Of a stretch of DNA of 6,647 nt, positions 1 to 5,457 are shown in pieces (the stretch's first letter is position 1; the number at the start of each line of letters is the position of its first letter). The position numbers and the translations under genes are program-made. This DNA comes from Desulfohalobiaceae bacterium (GTDB taxonomy: Bacteria > Desulfobacterota > Desulfovibrionia > Desulfovibrionales > Desulfothermaceae). The stretch spans positions 1 to 6,647 of the forward strand of contig JAIPER010000199.1 in NCBI GenBank assembly GCA_021737115.1, in the 5' to 3' direction. Below the pieces are notes generated by a model, which was not told the DNA's origin, made no database searches, and saw nothing but the letters and a program-made list of their open reading frames with translations.

Positions 1-208
1 CGGGATCGCCGACCAGGCGCAGGGCCTCCCGGGGGACCGGCAGGCCGCACTCCATTTCCGGACAGACCGGGACAAAATCGAAATACTGGCCCAGGGTGTC
101 CCGGACGTATCGACTCAGCTTATGCCCCCCGTCGTAGCGTACCTTTTCTCCGAGGAGGCAGGTGCTGACTCCGAGTTTGATCTTCTCTTTCTGAAAAGCG
201 TCCGGCAT
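1..208 (-). CDS. DUF523 / TudS-type desulfurase domain protein, N-terminal part (cut by window edge)
   Basis: Reading the minus strand from the ATG at 208 gives 69 uninterrupted codons running off the left edge. The start is followed by the DUF523 signature: a GVSTCLLGEKVRYDGGHK stretch at residues 13-30 and VCPEMECGLPVPRE at 48-61, with Cys17, Cys49 and Cys54 visible. DUF523 includes TudS, a 2-thiouracil desulfurase in which conserved cysteines hold a [4Fe-4S] cluster; Cys17 and Cys49 fit two of those ligands, and the third would lie outside the window. Some members carry a C-terminal DUF1722 (YbgA-like); the window cannot show whether this one does. A weak AAAGG lies about 10 nt upstream of the ATG. 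The gene follows the FMN-binding gene on the same strand after 67 nt, so co-transcription is possible. The family call is firm; the substrate is inferred. Confidence 0.85.
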   Translation of the reverse strand, partial: MPDAFQKEKIKLGVSTCLLGEKVRYDGGHKLSRYVRDTLGQYFDFVPVCPEMECGLPVPREALRLVGDP

Positions 209-275
209 GGTGGTAAAACCTTTGCTTTTTTAACTTTGGACAGGCTCGTTTGGCTGAGTCTTCGACCGAGAAACT

Positions 276-662
276 CTATTTACCGCCTGATCCTATGAGG
301 GGCAATTCCTTATCAACCGTGAAGTAAACAAGGAACCTGGCTTCCTTGTTGATTTTCTCGTCCTGTGGATAACTCCGTCTCTTCAGGGAATTTATTTTCT
401 GCTCGTCCTCTTCTTCCCGGACCTTGCTCAGAAAAAAACGTTTTCCCTGATAGCCCGGGCCCTCTTCCATGAACAGATAAGCCGCTTTGGGATTGGATTG
501 CAGATTCTTATGCGAAAGCCGGTCCCGCATGATCAAAGCCAGGGTTCCATCCTCCTGGACATGGGGTCTGGCATAGACGGCGCTATCGACGTTTCCCTCC
601 CTGTCTGCGGTGGAAAGAACCCCAACTCCCCTGGCCTTTTCAAAATAGGTTTTCAAGTCCAT
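276..662 (-). CDS. Pyridoxamine 5'-phosphate oxidase-like FMN-binding split-barrel protein
   Basis: The 128-residue product has the usual small split-barrel layout. It begins with an N-terminal helix (about 1-12) and a VGVLSTADREGNVDSAVYARPH strand-turn-strand (about 13-34). Next comes LALIMRDRLSHKNLQSNPKA (about 41-60), the typical region of this superfamily that borders the flavin phosphate, then AAYLFMEEGPGYQGKRFFLSK (about 60-80). Such proteins bind FMN or F420 as cytoplasmic dimers; some are general-stress flavoproteins and many have no known substrate. I cannot assign a reaction, and true PdxH is longer (about 210-220 residues), so this is not pyridoxine biosynthesis. The start at 662 is well supported: GAGGAG lies 7 nt upstream. 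It is divergent from the sigma-54 regulator and may be co-transcribed with the DUF523 gene downstream. Confidence 0.85.
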   Translation of the reverse strand: MDLKTYFEKARGVGVLSTADREGNVDSAVYARPHVQEDGTLALIMRDRLSHKNLQSNPKAAYLFMEEGPGYQGKRFFLSKVREEEDEQKINSLKRRSYPQDEKINKEARFLVYFTVDKELPLIGSGGK

Positions 663-739
663 GGCTTTCTCCTCTATTTAGGTTTGAACTACATACATAT
701 CCAAAAAGTCCCGAAAAACCTACCGTGATATCTCTAGTA

Positions 740-767
740 AGCTGCTGAAGCATTTTGTCAAGCAGCT
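740..767. promoter_or_regulatory. Inverted repeat in divergent intergenic region
   Basis: AGCTGCT at 740-746 and AGCAGCT at 761-767 are a perfect 7-bp inverted repeat separated by 14 nt. It lies between the divergently transcribed FMN-binding gene and the sigma-54 response regulator, about 78 nt upstream of the former's start. The dyad is seen directly. A role as operator for either gene is inference; no T-run follows on either strand, so it is not an intrinsic terminator. Confidence 0.35.
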
Positions 768-793
768 GTTTATCCGAAAATTTCGAGCTCCAC

Positions 794-822
794 TTGCAAA
801 TACCTGTCAAATGGCTTAAAAA
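794..822 (+). promoter_or_regulatory. Possible sigma-70 promoter of the sigma-54 response regulator gene
   Basis: TTGCAA (794-799) and TAAAAA (817-822) are separated by exactly 17 nt, each matching four of six consensus positions. Transcription would begin near 829, which would exclude the upstream ATG at 823 and leave a leader of about 48 nt before the ATG at 877. The match is moderate, so this is a suggestion. Confidence 0.35.
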
Positions 823-876
823 ATGAGATTCAGGTGCAGGCTTATTTCAACGGGAAGGCATCAGGCATTTTTAGAC

Positions 877-2277
877 ATGACGCATCAAAACCACAGCATG
901 CCGAGCATTGAACTGCTCATCGTGGAGGAAGACCGCGAATCGCTGCATCAGCTGGAGCAGAGGCTCCGGGAAGAAGGCTATGGAGCAACCACCTGTTCGA
1001 ACAAGACAGAGGCCATGCAGAAGATTGAAGAGCACGAATACGACGTGGTCCTCATCGACCTCGAACAGGAATCAATCGATGAATTCGCCCTCTTGCGCCG
1101 GATCAAGGAGACCCATCCCCAGACAGAAGTGATCATCATCGCGGCCTCGGCTTCAGTGGAAATCGCTGTGGAAGCGATCAAGGAAGGAGCCTTCCACTAC
1201 CTGCCCAAGCCCTACCGCCTTGACGAGGTCCTGTTCCTGGTCAAAAACGCCGTTGAAAAGAGGATCCTCCGTCTGGAACTCCTGGAACTGAGGGAACTGG
1301 TCAACAACAAGCAATACCTGAACGAACTGATCGGCAAGAGCCCCAGGATCCAGGAATTGAAAAAGGAGATCACCAGGGTGGCTCCCCTGGACTGCACCGT
1401 CCTCATTCGGGGCGAGACCGGCACCGGCAAGGAGATGGTCGCCAGGATCATCCATCGCATGAGCAACCGGGCGGACCGGAATTTCTTCGCAGTCAACTGC
1501 GGTACGCTCAATGCGGAACTCTTGAGCAACGAACTCTTCGGACATGAAAAGGAGGCCTTTACCGGGGCCCAGAGGGAAAAGAAAGGCTTGTTCGAAGCCA
1601 GTTCCGGGGGGACGATCCTCTTGGATGAGATCGGGGATATGCCCTTGAATATGCAGGTCCAGCTGCTGCGGGTCCTCCAGGAAAAGACCGTCATCCGGGT
1701 CGGAGGGACCAGAGAGGTCCCGGTGGATATCAGGATCCTGGCCGCGACCAACCGCAGCCTGAAAGAAGAGATCGCCCGGGGGACCTTCAGGGAAGACCTC
1801 TACTACCGGCTGAATGTCTTTACCCTGCGCATCCCGCCGCTGAGGCAGAGGAAGGATGACATCCCCCTGTTCTGCAGGTATTTCGTGGACAAGTTCGCCA
1901 GGCGTTTTCAGAAGGAGGTCGGCGGAATCTCCAGGGATGTCCTGAATCGGTTTCGGGAATATCATTTTCCCGGGAATGTCCGGGAACTGGAGAATGTCAT
2001 CGAGCGAGCCGTTGTCCTGGCGGACGGTCCCATGATCCACCTGGAACACCTGCCCAGAAGACTGCAGCAAAAATCGAAAGCAAAGGTTCAGGAATCGGAC
2101 AATCCCCTAGCCAGCCTGGACGAGATGGAAAAAAGACACATCCAAAAGGTCCTGGCCTTTACCGGAAACAACAAGTCCAGGGCGGCAGAAATCCTTAATA
2201 TCAGTAGAGTTTCCCTGTGGAGGAAGATCAAGGCCTATGACCTGGAAAGGTCAGGCAGACAGCCTCTCCCGGATTAA
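877..2277 (+). CDS. NtrC-family sigma-54-dependent response regulator (receiver - AAA+ - Fis HTH)
   Basis: Numbering from the ATG at 877 (466 residues), the receiver domain spans about 10-125, with the phospho-acceptor candidate Asp61 (in VVLIDL) and Lys111 (in LPKPY). The AAA+ domain follows: Walker A GETGTGKE at 179-186, sigma-54 contact loop EAFTGA at 226-231, Walker B ILLDE ending at 251, arginine-finger candidates Arg305 and Arg311 (FREDLYYRL), and sensor II GNVREL with Arg369. A Fis-type helix-turn-helix lies near 434-456. Such proteins oligomerise on upstream sites and use ATP to open sigma-54 promoters. Oddities: the acidic pocket reads EED rather than DD, the switch Thr/Ser position is Ala89, and the first Gly of GAFTGA is Glu226. 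No histidine kinase is adjacent, so the partner is unknown. The frame is open from an ATG at 823, but that overlaps a possible -10 box and has no ribosome binding site. The ATG at 898 (MPSIELLIV) would also fit the domain; the start is uncertain between 877 and 898. Confidence 0.93.
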   Translation: MTHQNHSMPSIELLIVEEDRESLHQLEQRLREEGYGATTCSNKTEAMQKIEEHEYDVVLIDLEQESIDEFALLRRIKETHPQTEVIIIAASASVEIAVEAIKEGAFHYLPKPYRLDEVLFLVKNAVEKRILRLELLELRELVNNKQYLNELIGKSPRIQELKKEITRVAPLDCTVLIRGETGTGKEMVARIIHRMSNRADRNFFAVNCGTLNAELLSNELFGHEKEAFTGAQREKKGLFEASSGGTILLDEIGDMPLNMQVQLLRVLQEKTVIRVGGTREVPVDIRILAATNRSLKEEIARGTFREDLYYRLNVFTLRIPPLRQRKDDIPLFCRYFVDKFARRFQKEVGGISRDVLNRFREYHFPGNVRELENVIERAVVLADGPMIHLEHLPRRLQQKSKAKVQESDNPLASLDEMEKRHIQKVLAFTGNNKSRAAEILNISRVSLWRKIKAYDLERSGRQPLPD

Positions 2278-2373
2278 CCGGAAGAGGCGCAGAGGTTAAC
2301 GGCTGGCCGCTCCCTGTGCAAGCGGATGCAGCAAACTGTTTTCTCCCAGGAAAGACAGCAGGTTCATCTTTGA

Positions 2374-2387
2374 AAAGACTAGTCTTT
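2374..2387. repeat. 14-bp perfect palindrome
   Basis: AAAGACTAGTCTTT is its own reverse complement and contains the stop codon of the small minus-strand ORF (2379-2381). It sits between the converging sigma-54 regulator gene and that ORF. It could form a short stem in either transcript, but no clean U-run directly follows, so calling it a terminator is not justified. Confidence 0.4.
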
Positions 2388-2525
2388 CGGCCGCCCAGGG
2401 CTTTTTTCCTTCAGCTTTTTCTTCAAGCCCCGGTTAATGCAGGTGAGGGCCGAACCTGATTGATTGGCTTCAGCAAAGGCGGCTGCGCTGTAAATGGATT
2501 CAAGAAAGTTAAGAATGTTGATCAT
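2379..2525 (-). CDS. Small hypothetical protein, 48 residues, basic C-terminus
   Basis: On the minus strand, ATG at 2525 opens a 48-codon frame ending in TAG at 2379. The ribosome binding site is good: GGAG (2533-2536 on the plus strand) lies 7 nt upstream. The predicted protein begins MINILNFLESIYSAAAFAEA, an amphipathic Ala-rich helix. It ends in a Lys/Arg-rich tail (residues 32-48, including LKKKLKEK), which may bind nucleic acid or an acidic partner. There is no signal peptide or membrane segment. The N-terminal half resembles, from memory only, short Ala-rich proteins found in deltaproteobacteria; I assign no function. It converges on the sigma-54 regulator gene. The ORF is short, so chance cannot be excluded, but the start signals and upstream palindrome favour a real gene. 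Confidence 0.55.
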   Translation of the reverse strand: MINILNFLESIYSAAAFAEANQSGSALTCINRGLKKKLKEKSPGRPKD

Positions 2526-2536
2526 ATGTCATCTCC

Positions 2537-2548
2537 GTTTAATTAAAC
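2537..2548. promoter_or_regulatory. 12-bp perfect palindrome upstream of the small minus-strand gene
   Basis: GTTTAATTAAAC is a perfect palindrome directly abutting the GGAG ribosome binding site of the 48-residue ORF and lying 7 nt from a plus-strand TATAAT (2555-2560). Its position, in an AT-rich island between a possible promoter and a gene start, fits an operator. That role is inferred from position only; an AT-rich palindrome of this length can arise by chance. Confidence 0.35.
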
Positions 2549-3017
2549 ATTGGTTATAATAAAAAAATGATTGTTCTAGACCCTTTTAAAACTGCCGCTT
2601 CTGCACATAAAGCATGCAAAGCAAGCAAAGAAATGCCCGGCTCGGTTTTCACCCGAGATTACCCGAAAACGATTGCAGATAAAGAACGGGCTCAGCCAGG
2701 TCCACTGCAAGGGCCTATAGCAAAGATTATGCCAAACGAAAGAAAACTCGGCGGGGCAGGGTATCAGAAGGGATCTCCGCAAACAAACTGGGAAGACCTG
2801 TGTTACATTTTGAAATCATGTCGCGAACATTGAGTTAAATATTGTGCAATAAAAAAGAGTTAAGTGGTTTTGTTTCACATTGCAACATGTTTCTTTTTTT
2901 AACAGCATTGTCTCCGGTTCAATCTCTTAAGCAAAGCGCATTGAACCGGGGCGGTGCAGAATTTCTCTTGCAATCGGCTCTGCCAGAACTTATTGAGAAC
3001 AGACAAGAGGCGGTTCT
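2549..3017. other. Gene-poor, AT-richer intergenic region
   Basis: I see no convincing gene in these roughly 470 bases. A plus-strand frame 2567-2833 (88 codons) and a minus-strand frame 2576-2782 are open, but neither has a ribosome binding site or a recognisable domain. What is visible is a TATAAT at 2555-2560 just upstream, CTCGG/CCGAG stem candidates near 2640-2660, TATTG-TG-CAATA at 2840-2851, a T-rich tract at 2891-2900 and a strong inverted repeat at 2912-2951. A small RNA is possible but I recognise no family. Confidence 0.5.
2912..2951 (+). repeat. 12-bp inverted repeat upstream of arfB
   Basis: CTCCGGTTCAAT (2912-2923) and ATTGAACCGGGG (2940-2951) pair over 12 bp with a single G-T wobble, enclosing a 16-nt loop. 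The inner 10 bp are a perfect match. The structure ends 66 nt before the arfB start. No T-run follows on either strand, so it is not an intrinsic terminator. It may be an operator or a leader stem in the arfB-ubiX-UPF0173 transcript; this is inference. Confidence 0.5.
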
Positions 3018-3440
3018 ATGCCCCAGACTGACCTGAAAATCTCCAATAAGACAGCCATTCCTCTCAATGAGATAGAAATCCGTGCCGTCCGCTCCCAGGG
3101 GGCCGGAGGCCAGCACGTGAACAAGACCTCATCCGCCGTGCATCTGCGTTTCGACATAGCATCCTCTTCCCTTCCGGAGATTTACAAGCAGCGGCTGTTC
3201 AGGCTGCGGGATCAACGGATAACCGCGGAGGGAATGGTAGTCATCAAGGCCCAGAGTCACCGCAGTCAGCAGAAAAACAGACAGGAGGCCCTGTCCAGGC
3301 TCAGGGAGCTGATCCAAAAGGCTGGAGAATCTCATAAAAAACGCGTCCCGACCAGACCTGGGCGAGGAGCCAAGGAAAAACGGCTGGAACAGAAAAAACA
3401 GCGGGGCCGCATCAAGGGACTCAGAGGAAAGATTCGATGA
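3018..3440 (+). CDS. arfB: ArfB/YaeJ-type alternative ribosome-rescue peptidyl-tRNA hydrolase
   Basis: The 140-residue protein is a codon-independent class-I release-factor relative. It has the catalytic GGQ at residues 30-32 inside RSQGAGGQHVNKTSSAVHLRF. It lacks the codon-recognition domains of RF1/RF2 and ends in a long basic tail (about 108-140, rich in Lys, Arg and Gln). In known ArfB (YaeJ, ICT1) the tail enters the empty mRNA channel of stalled ribosomes, while GGQ releases the nascent peptide from the P-site tRNA. The length matches the E. coli protein (about 140). The start is supported by AAGAGG ending 7 nt upstream. The stop codon overlaps the ubiX start (ATGA at 3437-3440), so the two are translationally coupled at the head of a three-gene operon. 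The assignment is firm. Confidence 0.93.
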   Translation: MPQTDLKISNKTAIPLNEIEIRAVRSQGAGGQHVNKTSSAVHLRFDIASSSLPEIYKQRLFRLRDQRITAEGMVVIKAQSHRSQQKNRQEALSRLRELIQKAGESHKKRVPTRPGRGAKEKRLEQKKQRGRIKGLRGKIR

Positions 3441-3997
3441 AACGATACATCCTGGCCCTGACCGGGGCGAGCGGCATTCCCTATGCAACCTCTCTCTTTC
3501 AGGCCCTGCTGGAAATCCCGGACAGTGAAGTCCACGTGCTTCTCTCTGATGCGGCCCTCCAGGTCATGCACCTGGAAACCGACTGCCGTCCCGAATTCTT
3601 TGCCGAACAAGGAGGCTTCGTCTATCGGGAACAGGACCTGAGCGCTCCCATGGCCAGCGGGTCCTGGCTCCATCACGGTCTGGTGGTCTGCCCCTGCTCC
3701 ATGGCCACTCTGGCCGCCGTCAGCAATGGATTCGGCAACAACCTGATCCACAGGGCGGCGGACGTCACCCTGAAGGAAAAAAGACCCTTGATCCTGGTTC
3801 CCAGGGAAACCCCTCTGAATCAGATCCATCTCAAGAATATGCTGGAAGCGGCCAGGGCCGGGGCGACCATCCTCCCGGCCTGTCCCGGATTTTACCACCA
3901 GCCCCGGACCATCCAGGATGTGCTGAACCACATCGTGGGACGCATCCTGGACCACCTGGATATCGAGCACAATCTCTTTCCCAGATGGGGAATATAG
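3437..3997 (+). CDS. ubiX: UbiX-type flavin prenyltransferase
   Basis: UbiX joins a dimethylallyl group to reduced FMN, giving prenylated FMN, the cofactor of UbiD-family (de)carboxylases. The 186-residue length is typical. Visible motifs are the flavin-binding LTGASGIPYA at residues 8-17, LLSDAA at 35-40, PMASGSW at 71-77, VVCPCSMATLAAVSNGFGNNLIHRAADV at about 83-110, and LVPRETPLNQIHLKNM at 120-135. A C-terminal CPGFYHQP segment completes the active site in the family dodecamer. The start overlaps the arfB stop by 4 nt, with a GGA-rich site just upstream. No ubiD gene is in the window, so the client decarboxylase must be encoded elsewhere. In an anaerobe this may serve ubiquinone/menaquinone-type synthesis or aromatic acid metabolism; which one cannot be seen. 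Confidence 0.95.
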   Translation: MKRYILALTGASGIPYATSLFQALLEIPDSEVHVLLSDAALQVMHLETDCRPEFFAEQGGFVYREQDLSAPMASGSWLHHGLVVCPCSMATLAAVSNGFGNNLIHRAADVTLKEKRPLILVPRETPLNQIHLKNMLEAARAGATILPACPGFYHQPRTIQDVLNHIVGRILDHLDIEHNLFPRWGI

Positions 3998-4012
3998 CAA
4001 CTCGTAACTATC

Positions 4013-4019
4013 AAGGAGG
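4013..4019 (+). promoter_or_regulatory. Strong ribosome binding site of the UPF0173 gene
   Basis: AAGGAGG ends 5 nt before the ATG at 4025, within the 27-nt gap after ubiX. It fixes the start of the third operon gene and suggests it is translated independently of ubiX. Confidence 0.75.
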
Positions 4020-4024
4020 CTCCC

Positions 4025-4726
4025 ATGTCCAAAAATTCGCTCACCTGGCACGGTCATGCCAATTTCCAGATCACCACCCCCAGCCTGGACCTGATCATCG
4101 ATCCCTGGTTTGAGGGCAACCCCTCGGCAGTCAGCAGTTTTAAAGACTGTTCAAAGATGGACCTGGTTCTGGTGACCCACGACCATGACGATCATATCGG
4201 TCAGGCCGTGGATATCGCCAGGGCAACCGGGGCCGGGGTCATGGCCATCGTGGGAACGGCCCAGAAGCTGCAGGAAGCCGGCCTGCCCGGGGAGCAGATC
4301 GTCAACGGCATCGGCTTCAACATCGGAGGGACAGTGGATTTCAAAGGGGTCAAAGTGACCATGGTCCAGGCCTTTCATTCCTCGGCCACAGGCGCCCCGG
4401 TGGGCTACATCATCAGCCTGGAAGACGGCTTCTGTGTCTATCACGCCGGTGATACCGGCGTCTTTTCCAGCATGGAGCTCTTCGGCCGGCTTTACTCCAT
4501 CGACCTGGCCCTGCTGCCCATTGGAGACGTCTTCACCATGGGCCCGAAACAGGCGGCCCTGGCCTGCGAACTGCTCAAGTGCCGTTCGGTGGTGCCCATG
4601 CACTGGGGATCTTTCCCCGTCCTGGAACAAGGGGCCGACAATTTTGCCGAGGAATTGACCACACGAGGAGTCAAAACCAGGCTCTACCCCATGGAACCCG
4701 GCCAATCCATCGAACTTGGCAAATAA
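4025..4726 (+). CDS. UPF0173-type metal-dependent hydrolase (metallo-beta-lactamase fold)
   Basis: The 233-residue protein has the full metal-binding set of the metallo-beta-lactamase fold: THDHDDH at 51-57 (His52, His54, Asp56, His57), His118 in QAFHSS, Asp143 in HAGDTG and His193 in VPMHWGSF. The opening SLTWHGHANFQIT, the IDPWFEGNP segment (25-33) and overall length match the UPF0173/YtkL family, a cytoplasmic group without signal peptide whose physiological substrate is not established. The family call is strong; the substrate is unknown. The gene is third in the arfB-ubiX operon, 27 nt after ubiX. A 34-bp palindrome begins 7 nt after the stop. Confidence 0.92.
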   Translation: MSKNSLTWHGHANFQITTPSLDLIIDPWFEGNPSAVSSFKDCSKMDLVLVTHDHDDHIGQAVDIARATGAGVMAIVGTAQKLQEAGLPGEQIVNGIGFNIGGTVDFKGVKVTMVQAFHSSATGAPVGYIISLEDGFCVYHAGDTGVFSSMELFGRLYSIDLALLPIGDVFTMGPKQAALACELLKCRSVVPMHWGSFPVLEQGADNFAEELTTRGVKTRLYPMEPGQSIELGK

Positions 4727-4733
4727 ATAACAA

Positions 4734-4767
4734 GGCTGCTGCCAGTTTTTAAAAACTGGCAGCAGCC
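4734..4767. terminator. 34-bp perfect palindrome, probable hairpin at the operon end
   Basis: The left arm GGCTGCTGCCAGTTTTT (4734-4750) is exactly the reverse complement of the right arm (4751-4767), with no spacer. In RNA this would give a very stable GC-based stem capped by an AU-rich top. It begins 7 nt after the UPF0173 stop and lies between that gene and the converging HU gene. The plus-strand downstream sequence (CTGTACTTGC) has no U-run, whereas the minus-strand downstream sequence is T-rich (TTGTTATTTATTT). It may therefore terminate HU-side transcripts better, or simply protect 3' ends. It could also be a symmetric protein-binding site. Confidence 0.6.
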
Positions 4768-4800
4768 CTGTACTTGCAGACCTTGGATATTATGCACTTA

Positions 4801-4892
4801 TATACTGATCCAACTTAGCTTTTTGTGAAATTTGGGGCTGGAGCCCTGGGGACTCCAGTCTTTGTTATAAAAACCAAAATTGGAGCAATATA
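4801..4892 (+). mobile_element. MITE-like element, copy 1
   Basis: This 92-bp non-coding unit recurs at 5503-5594 in the same orientation with 11 mismatches (about 88% identity) and no gaps by hand alignment. Its ends, TATACTGATCCAA and TTGGAGCAATATA, are inverted repeats with two mismatches; copy 2 has perfect ends. A central CTGGAG/CTCCAG dyad (near 4840-4858) would form an internal hairpin. The terminal TA pairs would fit TA target duplication, as in IS630/mariner-derived MITEs, but no transposase is present and the family assignment is inference. It lies between the operon-end palindrome and the HU gene. Confidence 0.8.
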
Positions 4893-4913
4893 CCAGAAGT
4901 TGGCATAAATTCA
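4889..4913 (+). repeat. 25-bp direct repeat, copy 1
   Basis: This stretch, beginning TATACCAGAAGTTGGCATAA, matches 5477-5501 at 22 of 25 positions in the same orientation. Here it starts within the last four bases of MITE copy 1; the other copy lies just left of MITE copy 2. Together the two copies bound the HU/small-membrane-protein segment. Confidence 0.7.
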
Positions 4914-4923
4914 GGCTGGAAAT

Positions 4924-5202
4924 CTACTCGCAAATCACTTCTTTGATCTTTTTACTTGGACTGAATTTCACTGCGTTTTTTGACGGAATGAACATTTTTT
5001 CCCCGGTATGCGGATTTATAGCCTCCCGTTCCTTCCTCTTGACCACCGTAAACGAGCCAAATCCCTGGAGCGAGACCCGCTTTCCTTTGCTGAAAGATTC
5101 CGTGATAGAGTTTAAGCATGCATTCAAGGCTTTTTCCGAAGCGACCTGAGTCAATCCAGATTCTTTGGAAATTGCATAGACGAGATCCGCTTTCGTGGTC
5201 AT
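4924..5202 (-). CDS. HU/IHF-family nucleoid DNA-binding protein
   Basis: The 92-residue product has the HU layout. It has an N-terminal helical dimerisation part (MTTKADLVYAISKESGLTQ..., 1-38), the GFGSF turn at 47-51, and a beta arm with KRKEREAINPHTGEK at 55-69. Pro64 of NPHTG is the DNA-intercalating proline equivalent. The end reads NAVKFSPSKKIKEVI. HU-family dimers bend and compact DNA; orthology to HupA/HupB or IHF subunits cannot be settled here, so no symbol is given. The start at 5202 follows AGGAGGAAGGAG, an extended ribosome binding site. The gene lies inside a segment bounded by 25-bp direct repeats and two MITE copies, 111 nt downstream of a small membrane protein gene with a terminator between. 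HU proteins are normally core genes, so this placement may mark an accessory paralogue. Confidence 0.93.
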   Translation of the reverse strand: MTTKADLVYAISKESGLTQVASEKALNACLNSITESFSKGKRVSLQGFGSFTVVKRKEREAINPHTGEKMFIPSKNAVKFSPSKKIKEVICE

Positions 5203-5230
5203 GGACTCCTTCCTCCTGTTTGAGTATGAC

Positions 5231-5244
5231 GATCCTCATGGATC
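5231..5244. promoter_or_regulatory. Short dyad upstream of the HU gene
   Basis: GATCC and GGATC form a perfect 5-bp inverted repeat around TCAT, 28 nt before the HU start codon on the minus strand. It could be an operator or leader stem. It is short enough to be chance, and I could not identify a clear HU promoter around it. Confidence 0.25.
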
Positions 5245-5269
5245 ACAATGGATACCAACTCCTTCTCTG

Positions 5270-5289
5270 AAAAAGCCGGCCGGTCCGGC
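5270..5289 (-). terminator. Probable intrinsic terminator after the small membrane protein gene
   Basis: On the minus strand GCCGG-ACCGG-CCGGC forms a 5-bp all-GC stem with a 5-nt loop, directly followed by TTTTT. It lies 24 nt after the stop codon of the 47-residue membrane protein and before the HU gene. This suggests the two genes are mostly separate transcripts. The stem is short, so termination may be partial. Confidence 0.6.
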
Positions 5290-5313
5290 ATTTCTCTCCC
5301 GAGCATCGCTGCG

Positions 5314-5457
5314 TTACTTGCTCAGCCTGCCCAGAATATAGAAAATCAAGCCTGTCATGGTCAGAATTGCGAGCATGAAATGATTGTTGGCGATGTCCGT
5401 GAAATTTTCGAACAAAACAAACAAGGTTTCCTTAATTGATGGTACCTCCTGCATCAT
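5314..5457 (-). CDS. Small single-pass membrane protein, 47 residues
   Basis: On the minus strand a perfect AAGGAGGT ribosome binding site precedes two adjacent ATGs (5457 and 5454). The spacing is better for the second, which would give 46 residues. The frame runs to TAA at 5314. The product is MMQEVPSIKETLFVLFENFT, a short DIANN linker, then one hydrophobic segment (about residues 27-43, FMLAILTMTGLIFYILG) ending in RLSK. The Lys/Arg after the helix suggests N-out/C-in topology. There is no cleavage site and no recognised family. The gene lies downstream of the c-di-GMP riboswitch on the same strand, with a MITE and a 25-bp repeat in between, and is followed by a hairpin terminator and HU. 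The strong ribosome binding site and clean helix make it very likely real. Confidence 0.75.
   Translation of the reverse strand: MMQEVPSIKETLFVLFENFTDIANNHFMLAILTMTGLIFYILGRLSK

Noticed and set aside
823..876. Upstream ATG at 823 as the start of the response regulator
   Set aside because: No ribosome binding site, the extra 18 residues are not part of a receiver domain, and the codon abuts a possible -10 box at 817-822.
1153..2070. Long minus-strand open frame of 305 codons
   Set aside because: Lies wholly inside the sigma-54 response regulator, whose domains are complete; the antisense frame is open because of GC-rich codon structure.
2391..2407. GCCC-A-GGGC followed by TTTTTT as a terminator for the sigma-54 regulator
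   Set aside because: Only about 3 bp can pair around a minimal loop, and the T-run is part of the minus-strand small ORF (Lys codons).
2576..2782. 68-codon minus-strand open frame
   Set aside because: Cys/Phe-rich translation typical of a non-coding frame, no ribosome binding site, overlaps the other weak frame.
2567..2833. 88-codon plus-strand open frame
   Set aside because: No ribosome binding site (the ATG follows a poly-A stretch right after TATAAT), no recognisable domain, odd composition rich in Lys, Pro and Gln without a fold signal. Could be revisited if transcripts are found.
3332..4057. Long minus-strand open frame of 241 codons
   Set aside because: Antisense to arfB, ubiX and the start of UPF0173, all of which have full motif sets.
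5248..5439. Plus-strand open frame of 63 codons
   Set aside because: Runs antisense through the small membrane gene and its terminator; no ribosome binding site.
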